Of a stretch of DNA of 64,000 nt, positions 39,878 to 50,300 are shown piece after piece (position 1 is the first letter of the stretch; the number at the start of each line of letters is the position of its first letter). The notes beneath the pieces were generated by a model. That model saw nothing but the letters and a program-made list of their open reading frames with translations. It made no database searches and was not told the origin of the DNA. The position numbers were made by a program, and so were the translations under genes. Origin of the DNA: Hypericum androsaemum (Eukaryota; Streptophyta; Magnoliopsida; Malpighiales; Hypericaceae); the NCBI GenBank assembly GCA_963995505.1, contig OZ023185.1:16875691-16939690 (forward strand). Reading direction: 5' to 3'.

Positions 39878-40537
39878 TAAAGACAAGGGATAAAGACACT
39901 CTAGTACAATGTGTTATGTGAAATAGATATTTTGTATCTAGTGTTATAAAAATACCCACGTTAGTACCTTGTTTAATGTGAAATAGACATTTAAAGAAAA
40001 CCCTCTTCTCATATGAGCTTTGACTTTTTCTGACGTGGCAATGATATCACGACTTCCACTTGATGATATGTCACAAATAGATGACATGTAAAGCAATATT
40101 AAAGAAAATTGCAAAAATACTATCATGCTACAAATTTAAAAATTAAATTGTAATTCATCATTGCCACATAAAAAGTACCCTCATATTCGTAGGGAAGAAG
40201 TTCCAGTCGATGTTAGGCCATGTCAGCATTAAATACTCTCATGTTTGTATTTTTTACTTGGCAATGATGAATTAATTTTTTTTATTTCTAGCATGAGGAT
40301 ATTTTTTTGTAGTTTTCTTTAATATTAATCGACACATCATCTATTTGTGCCATATAAGTAAGTGGAAGCCGTGTCATCATTGTCATGTCAGTGAAAGTGA
40401 AAGTCAAAGCTCATATAAGAAGAGGGTCCTAAGTATCTATTTCACATAACACAAGGTATTAAAGTGAGTCTTTCCATAACACAGGGTGCAAAATATATAT
40501 TTCACATAACACATAGTATTAAAGTGTATTTATTTCT
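39878..40537. mobile_element. foldback MITE with arms of about 300 bp
   Basis: The arms are inverted through most of their length. The left arm has ATGTGTTATGTGAAATAGAT, then CTCATATGAGCTTTGAC and TCATCATTGCCACAT; the right arm has the complements in reverse order. A 9-bp AAATATAAT lies at 39869-39877 and 40538-40546. Because the site is AT-rich, the duplication alone is weak evidence, but its position fits the arm ends. No coding capacity. Confidence 0.7.
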
Positions 40538-40546
40538 AAATATAAT

Positions 40547-41677
40547 CTCTTAAAAAATTTGAGTGAATTATAATATGGGTCACACTAATTGATTTTGAGT
40601 GTCTACGAGATCAATCTCAAACTCGTTAAGAATGTTTTGTATCAATAAATGATACTTATGAATAATCAATTCTTAGTGTGAATGAAAATTGTCTTCAAAG
40701 TGAAATATTTTTTATTGGCCATCATGAATTTAAGATTTATGACTTATATAAGCTCTTATTTATTTATTGTGATTAATATGGGGCATTAATAGATATAACC
40801 GCTTATTTATTGATCATATTTATTAGAGAAATTAATAACTATCATAATTTAGAATTAAATGAGGTCTCAAAGTGAGCATATAAAAGAGGGGCTTTTCCTC
40901 TAATTTTATACACACAAAAGCTCACATTCAGGTTATACTCTTCTCTCTCCCTTAGCATAGCATATGCATTCTCATCTTTGCATCAGGCCTGAGTTTGCAA
41001 TCGCTGAGGGTTAGCAGGTTGGTTAGATTGTCACTTTCATTTGACCGAGTATTTGGATATTGTACCTTGGGAGCTTACTTACCCTTGAGGCCTGAAGTCA
41101 TATAGACGGGTAATTTGAGCTTAAAGGCACACGACTTGTTGTGGCCTCATCCAAGATTAAATCTAAATTTGTGATATTCAGAGAGCATCACTCAATCCAA
41201 AGAACTCAATCTTCGAGAAGACGGTACATCAACAGTTATCTCAAACTGTTATTGTGAATTTTTTTACTATTTTAATATTGTCCTATTACTTTTCCTATAT
41301 GCTAATCATATTTATTTATATATATATCACGATAATAATAATTAGATCTAATATCCAACATGGAGACGGTGTTGGTGTTGGCATAGGTATTGGTGCTAGC
41401 TTGCTCTAGGAGATGGCAACTGCTTGAATTGGTGTTGGTGTTGGTGCTAGCTTATGTGGAGTTGATCGTGAATTTTTAATATTAGTAGTAATTTTTGAAT
41501 AATTATGAATAAATTAGTGATTGTTTAATTATTTTTACCACCTGCTATGTCATTTTGACAAGTATATTGGAACCAGTGATGTGGCGTGCCACGTCGTTAC
41601 AAAAATAATATCGTTTTGATTCAAATGGTCCACGTAGCTGCCCACATGTTTCTTCCAAACTTAGCTATGTGAAGATG
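40547..41677. other. gene-free stretch
   Basis: No supported coding region. A short reiterated GTTGGTGTTGG motif lies near 41370-41450. Confidence 0.5.
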
Positions 41678-41699
41678 AGCTATGTCAATCCGCCGACCT

Positions 41700-42100
41700 A
41701 AGATGGAATCCGCCGGAGGATTGTTGGATGAAGGTAAATGAGGATGGTAGTTTCTTGAGTAGTGGAGTGGGACATGTTTGAGTAGTGGTCAGGGATGCGA
41801 GAGGCTTGTTTGTGACTGGGGTGTTGAGACTTTTTCTGGAAGTGAAACACCCAACGATCTTGGAAACTCTCAAGGTGCGTAGAGGATTGGAGTTAGCGGC
41901 TGTGCTAGGGTTGCATCAGCTTGTACTAGATTTTGATTGTCTCCTTATTGTATTATCCATGAACCCCGGTCGAGCGATATGAGTGACCTCTCGTTGATTC
42001 TGGAGGACTACCGGCTGTTGGTGGGGGGATTCATCAAGGTCTTTTTTAGCTTTGTTAAGCGTATGGGTAACACTGTGGCTCATGCTCCATCGGACTCACG
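41700..42100 (+). pseudogene. RNase H-like (RVT_3) LINE fragment
   Basis: The frame reads as the start of the RVT_3 RNase H domain found at the end of plant LINE polyproteins: CWMKVNEDGSFLSSGVGHV, a TGA at 41778-41780, then VVVRDARGLFVTGVL and LETLKVRRGLELAAVLGLHQ with LVLDFDCLLIVLSM. A frame change after about 41960 moves the remainder (FIKVFFSFVKRMGNTVAHA) into another frame. The Asp in NEDGS, the Glu in the ETLKVRRGLELA helix and the Asp in DFDC are where the catalytic residues are expected, but the gene is broken. Confidence 0.7.
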
Positions 42101-42469
42101 TCTATTATTCTTGAGCTTTTTGCTTGCAAAATTTGAGGCTTTATTGCATCATGACAAAAATTTAGGGGTGCTGGATGACATGCAGTTTCGCGGTTCCCTC
42201 TCATATGGACGTGATATTCGAGGGGTTTGTTGGGTTTGTGTCGGATCGGGGGGCTTAGGGTATTGGGCTCGGGATTTTGTTTGGGATATTGGGTGTAAAA
42301 GGGGCAACATGCAATCTTTCAAGTTGGTAGTGTTATCGCTTGTTGCTCTTTTCCTGTATAGGGTTTATCAGGTTTTTACCGAGACCAGCGCTACAATCTC
42401 GTTATGGCGAGGGGAGAACTGCGTATTGTAGGGTGGTATTGCCAGGAGGGTAGTATCCTTGTGCTGTCG

Positions 42470-42813
42470 TATTAGGAATTTAGCAACTTAAAGAACAAAA
42501 CGCGCAAAGAATACAGACACAAAAGATAATGTGGTTCAAACTTTTATCTGAGTCACAAAGGCATAACTGACCATAGGGTAACACATCTTTATATAATAGA
42601 CGAACCCTTGGTGTACAAGAAACCTATCTAGGTCAAATTAGGAGTCTGAAACAAGATTCAAAATTAAACTGGAAAAGTCTGCCGCGAGGACCTGGCGGTC
42701 ACCAGTTAATTGGCGCCCGACAGTCCATCAAATCCATAGCTCCTGTTCAAGGCCATTGGTGGCCGCCACTTTATTTGCGAGTGCCAGTGATGGCTTCTCG
42801 GCAAATCCCAACA
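42470..42813 (-). mobile_element. solo LTR related to the Copia element at 27330
   Basis: Read on the minus strand, this 344-bp unit follows the LTR of the 27330-29818 element: shared blocks include the complements of AACCCTTGGTGTACAAG, CCTATCTAGGTC and TTAGGAGTC, with terminal TGTTGGGATT...CCTAATA. It diverges in the U3 part, which is about 60 bp longer. Flanks TGTCG (42465-42469) and CGTCG (42814-42818) match at 4 of 5 bases. It is older than the complete copy. Confidence 0.75.
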
Positions 42814-43061
42814 CGTCGTATGAGTGTCTCTTGGATCCGGTAGGTAGTATATCAAATTAGGATGTAAGAATAGCCGAATATACGGGTAGTCTAGGAGGAA
42901 GTTCTACTTGCTATTGTACGAGGGAACTATGGGCAAGCTTTGGGTCTTTTTTTTTTTTTTTTTTGAGGGATCAAGTTTTGGGTCTTTCTGTTTCGCTTGA
43001 TTGTAACTTGCTGACTTTATCAATGAATGATGTTGTTACCCCTAAAAAATAGCTATGTCAA

Positions 43062-43613
43062 GATGGTGGTCAACGTTGGTAACAAAAACATGGAATTGGA
43101 AGACATGGACCAAATGTGACTATGATGCAAAATCGACTTAAAACAAAGTTAAACTCCATTCTTTCTTTATGGGTTGAAAATTTTGTCACTTTTCCTAGGA
43201 TAAATGGGGAAATAAGTCTTATTGGGACCACTGACACTGAGTTGTTATAAGCCACTCGAGCATCATCATCACGAAGCAGCTGTAATATGCAGTTTCTTGT
43301 CATCGAATAATTCAATTCCATGGCAGAGTGAATTAAATGAGTATGGGTCGAGGATGTGATGGTGCCTGTAGGAGGGTAATTAACAGATTGCTCCTTAATA
43401 ATTTTTGTTTGTTAGTTTTTGGAAGTACCTTTCTGTAATTAAGTATTAACCTGCAGATTTTGTGGCTCGCAAAGATCAAAGTTGGCCTTCCACTTGGTGG
43501 GCCGATATTTAAACCGGCAGGTCAAACTTTTGGGTCCCTTTTATGATGATAAAACAATTACTCAAATTAACTGATAAGAGGCGTTGAGTTCAATTATTGA
43601 AAATGTATCAACA
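43062..43613. other. gene-free stretch
   Basis: No supported coding region. An 83-codon minus-strand frame (43321-43070) has no recognisable domain. Confidence 0.45.
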
Positions 43614-43622
43614 TTAAATATT

Positions 43623-44653
43623 GGGATAATTATTACCATATTTTTGGTATTTGGCATATCGCCGTTCACTCTCTGGTGTTCAAAAATCGATTAAAAACTC
43701 CATAGTTTGGAAAAATTATATTCTCAGACCCTTGCTGATGTCATTTGACGTCAGCGATCTTTTTTTGATATAAAATGACTTATTTACCCTTATAAAAAAA
43801 TCAACATCTTCTCCGATCTACCTCGCCACCCTCATCTCTGATGGTCCTCTCCGTCGGTGGAGGCCAATTGAAGCCAAATATGAGGCCGGAGAAGATGGTT
43901 GGGAATGACCCCATCTCCTCCATCCGTCGAGAAGCTAAAACCCTACATCGCCGCCACCAACCTCTCACTTCCCTCTAATGCCGACGAACGATTGGCTCTA
44001 ATCACCACCCCACCCTCCCAGATAATACGGTCGTCGTCGCCATGTCCAATTCGAAGAACTCCAACCAATTCGAAGCTTTGCCAACCACCGTGAGCGTAGG
44101 GATTTTTAGTTCGAGGAGTAGACCACCGAGCTTTATGGATTTCTATTCACTTCATCAATTGAAAACCTAGATCCCCATTTTAACAGGAAAGAGAAAACCA
44201 AAGCGATGATGCCGTCGTCATCGCCCTCGACCCAAAAACTAAAACCCAGAAAAGGCACGAACACAGAAGGGGAGGGACCGGGGAGGGCTCGAGGTCGTAG
44301 CACTGTTATCGCCGGGAGGGCTTGAGGTCCCCAACGCTTCCTCCGATTGATGTTGGAACAGGTTTATACGGCAACAACGAGGATGGACGGACGACGACAG
44401 TTTGGGAATGGGATGGTTCTGGCGGTGGGGACGACGTTGGGCAGGACGGACGGACGTTGAAGTGTTTAGTTATACTTTTTTATTAAATTTTTCAAGGGTA
44501 TACAAGTAATTTTACATGAAAAAAGATTGCTGGTATCAGCGAGGGGCCTCAGAGTATAATTTCTCCAAACTAGAGAATTTTTAATCAATTTTTGAACAAC
44601 AGGAAGGTGAGATGCGAATATGTCAAACACCAGGGCCTGGTAGTAATTATCTC
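43623..44653. mobile_element. Mutator-like element with GC-rich cargo
   Basis: The inverted ends GGGATAATTATTACC and GGTAGTAATTATCTC extend inward (TCAAAAATCGATTAAAAACT on the left, its counterpart on the right). The 9-bp duplication TTAAATATT (43614-43622, 44654-44662) is perfect. The interior (43810-44460) is GC-rich, with a 64-codon frame (43899-44093) of unknown identity, and may be a captured 5' gene segment. No transposase was seen. Confidence 0.82.
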
Positions 44654-44662
44654 TTAAATATT

Positions 44663-46040
44663 TATTGTGAGAATTTGTTACTTTTCAAAGATTTTATCGA
44701 ACTCAAACCTGAATTATTATGTTCTGTAGATGTCGGGATAACATATGATATAAAAAAAGTTATCCTTTAATTTATCACTTGACACTTTTTTTAATATATA
44801 TTTAGAATCGAAGACCTTATTTATTAGTGATTATCTTAATAATATTTTTTAAATTATTAAGTTTTGAATTTAATATATTTTTTAAAAATTTAAGTTCATT
44901 ACCAAACACTTAACTATTAAAAAGGTGATTAGATATTTTGAATTCAAAACACATTATTTTTTTGTACGTAGTGCAATTCTGAATTGGTTTGTTTGCTTAT
45001 TTTTATATAGGCAACTGAATTGGTTTGTTTGCTTATTTTTATATAGTCATCTCGTTGCCCATTAACTGATATCCAATGCTAGTCCCCCGCTATACTTGTT
45101 TCTACCTTTTGGATTTCAGACAATTGTCTCAATATTAGAACTCGTGTATCATCGTTTTTTCCCTCAAAAAATGTGCATCATCGTCTAACTGTTAAAGAGA
45201 AGTGACTTATAAGCAACCTTTGGCCTATGAGAGCCATCTTAGCTTCTTCGAGGTTTAGTTGTTGTCTCAACTACAAGCTACCGGACTTGGTGCTTTTGTC
45301 TAAACCCTATAGCCATTGGTATTATAAATAAATGAGACAGAGTTTATTCAAATGTTAATAGTTTATCTTTCATTTGAGAAAATTTTGATTTAAATTTTAT
45401 GAATATCATTGAGAGAACTACCTTTTAAATAAGATCTAAAAATATTTGATTACATATATATTTCAAAAAAAAATACACGAGGCAACGTGCGAAAATTCTG
45501 CATAAAACAAGGACGTCAATTTGGAAGAGCGTAGAAATGTTCAAACCCTAAACCAACTTTCCTCCTGAAATAACAAAATGGGTATTATCTTATTGGTCAG
45601 TGTAGTCGAATCGCCGACCGTATCTACCTATTAACGCCAGCAGGCTAGGAGGGGAAAGGGTTTAAGAATATAATTAGTATGATGTTGACTTAATTAGTAC
45701 TCCGTGATAAAATAATTTCGATTCCACTACCATGCACTTGCATCAATTACATAAAAAAGCAAGATCGTTGTAAATTAAATAAAAATTTCGAATACAACTT
45801 TGGAAAAAAGCGCTGTAATTATGCGAGTCTGGAATTCAATTAGTCTCGGTTTAGTACCGACTAAAAAAAAAGGGAGTTTCCTCTGCACCGAATCCCGAGA
45901 GGACAAAATTTTCACTATTCCTCTCCTGCCTGTTCCTATGAGGAAAATGACGCATCGAGTCACCTGTTATTCCAAAATCCAAATTCCAAACCAACGATAA
46001 ATGCCCTTTGTCTTATCACTTCAAAAACATATTTCGTACT
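44663..46040. other. gene-free stretch with a short tandem duplication
   Basis: No supported coding region. A 36-bp unit (CTGAATTGGTTTGTTTGCTT onward) occurs twice in tandem at 44979-45014 and 45015-45046. Confidence 0.55.
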
Positions 46041-46045
46041 TTGCA

Positions 46046-46053
46046 TATAAATA
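46046..46053 (+). promoter_or_regulatory. TATA box ahead of a small ORF
   Basis: TATAAATA lies 43 bp before the start of the 52-codon ORF at 46096. The implied leader is short (about 15-20 nt), which is unusual but possible. Confidence 0.35.
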
Positions 46054-46095
46054 GGCACCATCTTCCTCCTTACTCGCCACACTGTTTAACCACAA

Positions 46096-46254
46096 ATGTC
46101 CCAAAACCTAATTGGCCTTTCTTCTCACAAATTTTTCTCTTCATGGGTAAAGCCGGCTGCTGCTAAACCACCACTTCTGGATGTTGCACCAGAAGTTGCA
46201 CGGAGTGGTTTCCATGTCGAAGAATTAAACCGTCCTGTAATCCGCACGTTTTAG
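46096..46254 (+). CDS. possible small protein, 52 aa, unrecognised
   Basis: An uninterrupted ORF begins MSQNLIGLSSHKFFSSWVKP and ends ELNRPVIRTF. It has a Ser/Lys-rich, hydrophobic N-terminus that could be an organelle-targeting peptide, then an Ala/Pro-rich centre. It lies directly behind a good TATA box in otherwise AT-rich DNA, and its local base composition is coding-like. I do not recognise the family. The region 46255-46560 would be its 3' untranslated region. It may equally be the first exon of a larger gene or a relic, since no homology can be checked here. Confidence 0.35.
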   Translation: MSQNLIGLSSHKFFSSWVKPAAAKPPLLDVAPEVARSGFHVEELNRPVIRTF

Positions 46255-46559
46255 ATGGCATGGTGGTATCTCTTCTGAGCTTATTCTTCTTATGTATTTT
46301 ATTTTTATGTTTGAACTCCACAAAGACGGCTCGAGTTTTCTTGACCTTGCAAGTCCGTAGAAGTGATAGTAAATTCGAGGATGATTCTCATCACATTCTA
46401 TGTTCTTGAGGTTCAAGATGAGTAATATTGACGCGTGGATGTTCTCTCTTTTCTTCTATCCCTCGTGAGCTATATCCTTAGATGTTAGGTTCTTACTTTG
46501 TATTCTAATTTCTGTGATTTTTGCTGAGCACTCGGTGCATTGTACTCAATTATGTTCAG

Positions 46560-47395
46560 CTTTAACTAGTTAATATTAATATAAAGCTTTCTTTTTCTTT
46601 ATATTGTCCATCTTTTCTTTTTTGTTTCCATGGCTTCATTGGATTACACTTTGACGTACGTGTGCATGAAACGGAAGTGAAATATGGGATTTGCCTTTTA
46701 TTCATTTTCACGAGAAGTGAGAAGTAGTTGTAATTTCCAATGTTCTTTAGATACAGTCGTCATAGCTCCCGGGGGACCTACCTAATTGAACAGTAGTTAT
46801 AGTTCAGGTTAACCTTCCTTTTAATGATTCTGCCCAACTTAAACAGCAAAACCAGTTCCAAGTTTTTTTTTCGGTTAAAAACCCAGTTCTAAGATTAATC
46901 ACTTCCAGGTTAAATGATAAAATACTTGTTAATAGACATAATAACGCTTGAGTGGAAATAAATAGGAGATGGAATTGCAATTCAATTATTTCTCGACCCT
47001 TCTCATACACGCACTTTTTAATTGCACAAGTTAAAATCCGAACAAATTGAAGGGGCCAGTCCTATAACCATCACATAAAGCTTCGTAACTAGACATACTT
47101 ATATACTCAACCGAAGGCCAAAGTCTTAATTTCAGATTGAATTTTCTATGCGATTCCACAAAAGTACACAAGAATTGATTTGTTAGGGACCAGAAGACGT
47201 TTCAGAGTGATAACTTCTGATAGATAATAATTGATCTTAAGCCTCTGCATCTGTACATAGCTTTCGACGCAAAATAGAGCAATAGACATCTACATCGTGG
47301 AACTTGTGAAGTTTCCATCCTTGGCTTCGAAGTGGCACACCAAACTTTCCACTAGTACACCAAGTCTGGCTGCATATGGTTTCGAAAAATCAAAG
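46560..47395. other. intergenic region and COP1 3' untranslated region
   Basis: The part next to 47395 is the likely 3' untranslated region of COP1 (minus strand). No other coding region is supported. Confidence 0.5.
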
Positions 47396-50300
47396 TCACG
47401 CTGCCAGAGCTAGAACTTTAATCGTACCCTGGCTGTTCGCAGTTAGCATTGTAGGACTATCGCTCTTCCAACAAACAGCGCTGATGAAATAAGAACCCGT
47501 GTCTTCGTCAGGGTCATCCATCTCTGGAGAACCAAATCTATGCCATGTTACAGGCTTGGAGATTTCCTGCAAACACCAACACACTTCAGATGGTTGAACT
47601 AAAGAGGAAGTGAAGGACTATTAGGGATGTTGCGACGGATGATAACCTTATGGTAGACAAAAACTTCATTGGTTTCACTGCCACATGCTATGTATTCGTT
47701 GTTTACTGTGAGACCTACAAAGTTCTTTTCATTCGTATGGCCTCTGAATGTGCGCACCTGCAAGCATTGATCATCACATGAGTCAAATCGATAAAAAATC
47801 ACCCGTGGGACAGATCAATAGATACCAGAGACCTTCTCCATGCCAAGAAAACACATAATCACAAAAGTAACTAGAAACATTAAGGCACCATTCAACTCTA
47901 ATATCTCCCCTGCTTCACCGCCATTCTTAAAAGATGGCACATCATTGCTTTTGATATACTACATTAATTCTCTTTAGTATAGCATCTTTTAACATGATTA
48001 GCCATTAGTTTTCAATCACCCATCAGATAAACGAGTCCGCTCTCTAGCTTACAGAAGTTTTTGAAACCTGATTAATACCAGCAATCAAATCAAGAGAGTT
48101 TCCGAGCTTTCCTTGCTTTCAAGTCATGGGAGTTCTTTTGTGGGGTAAGAAAGAGAGCAAAAGAGTAGATGTCGAGAACCACTAACAGACACATGAGAAA
48201 TAGAATGTCGTCTAAGTTCTCCAAACTTCTTTCAAAAAAGTTCTGCAAACTCACCGCTAAGTTCTCCCGCACATCCCATAGCCGTAAAGTGCTGTCTGTA
48301 GATGCTGAAGCAAGCTCATCATTGGACAAGAACTTAACGTACGAAACAGCTTTCCTGTGCCCACTGAAAACATGGACTGGTTGGCTGATGTTTCTCAAGT
48401 CATAATAATGAATGTGATGATCTGCAGATCCAACCTGAAAACACAGGTATAAATGCACGATGCTTAATCCTTGAAGTGGTAACAATCCTTGGAAGTGTAA
48501 ACATGACAATGCCTTGTACCACTAATAAGCTAAAGCTTCGCATGCTAAAATAAGGAGAAGCTATTCAACTGTACAAAATAAAGTGTAGGATCTAGAAAAG
48601 ACTCTAAATGAGCAGTTTGAAGAACATACCGCAATATAGTTGCTAGACCCAGGATTGTACTTCACACAACAGATATTTGCTTTCATGTCGATGTTAAGAA
48701 CACTGGCTTCCTGATTAGTGCACCATACTTTAACCTGGTAACCGTAAGGAGCAACACATACAAAGATAGTTAGACATGATGAATCAATCATTAGGAGACC
48801 AACACTATTATACCAGCTGTTTTTTTTAGGGGTTATACCAACTGTTGGAAACATAGATTTTAGTACTACAGCATGGGAGCAAAAAACACTAAGCTGAAAC
48901 CACAATCAGCTGCCAAATATTTAGCACCTTGCAATCATCGCTGCCAGATACAAGCATTGACGGCTCCGTGTGAGAAAAATCCACACTCCATGCACGTTTT
49001 TCATGTTCTTCGTATTCCATCACACTCTGCAAATAAGGAATTTCAGCATGTAGTTGCTACAGAACTGAGGTAGCATACTGGAACATTATCTACAAGCCGT
49101 TCACCTCTTACCTGCCTGGTTGTCACATCCCAAACAGTGACGATTCCTTCATAATCACTACTTGCTATCTGATTCTTAGCGTACTTGTTCCAACTCAAGC
49201 AGCTAAGCTTAGAACGGGTTGGCATCTCCACCACAGGGCCATGAACATCTGCAGGTTCATTCACAACCTGGAAACCGAAAATTGTAGAGATAATCAACAG
49301 ATCAACTCATTAACCAAAGACATTTACAGGCAGCCTGGCAAAACAATCTGCCCAGCATAGCAGTGATGCAAGACATACAATTGTTACAATTGTACGCTTG
49401 TTTTAACAATTGTAGGCACCTTGGATACTATTTGCTTAAAGAGTTCACCGAGCAAAACATTGTTATATTACCCTACCGGCATTAGAAGCAACATCTTCCC
49501 AGTTGATTAAAATAAAGGTTTTCCTGATACCACTCGTAAACTTAGCATTTAACCTTGCCTTTCCTTGCCATCTTATAATGCAAGATAACAGAAAGAAAAT
49601 AACCAGAGACTTACCGAGGAGAAGTCAAAAACTTTGATACGCCGGGACACTCCAGCAGTAGCAAACAATTCATCGTCACGGTCAAATTCTATGCTGCAAT
49701 TTAACATTTACATAAACACTTTCAGAATGATTGACAGCCATATAGGAAGTAATATGCCTGCAAAAGAGTATTAAATCATTAGAGAATTTCTGATAAACTT
49801 CACTGCTTGCCTACCAACTCATTGTCTATTTTTCATAGCATCTTTGACTTCCTTTTTTATCCCTGATCCTTGAGCAAGACACAAACTCATACATGCAGAA
49901 GAAAGAAAAAAATATAGTTGAAGTGCCAGTTTGTGAACCCCAAATTACCTACTCTCATAGCACATCCCGACTTGTTACCCGTGCTTCAAGATATGAAAAG
50001 GGCTACTTTACCAGAGGGATAAGCAAACCAGTAAAATTCAGTATAATAATTCTATGTGTGCACCACCAACATCGCAGAAGTATCACATGCTTGATAATCG
50101 ACATAGTACAGCTTCTGAACAAGTCACACATAAGCGAAGCAAGTCAAATCATTCAGAGTCCCCGACTTGTGTGGATAAACCAAACTGACCTTGATACAAT
50201 ATTTGCCGAGTGAAATATATCCCCATGTCTAGGTTCTGCAATAACTCTCAACCGACTGTTTCAGAACATGAAAAAACATAAATTAGTAACTGGTAAAAGT

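Larger units (their letters stand above)
41689..43050 (+). mobile_element. 5'-truncated LINE with target-site duplication, split by a solo LTR
   Basis: The unit is flanked by a perfect 11-bp duplication AGCTATGTCAA (41678-41688, 43051-43061) and ends in an A-rich tail after TTGTTACCCC, the hallmarks of a LINE insertion. Only the RNase H-like (RVT_3) tail of ORF2 and the 3' untranslated region are present. A solo LTR (42470-42813) is inserted in the 3' part. A T-rich run of about 18 bases occurs near 42947-42964. Confidence 0.82.
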
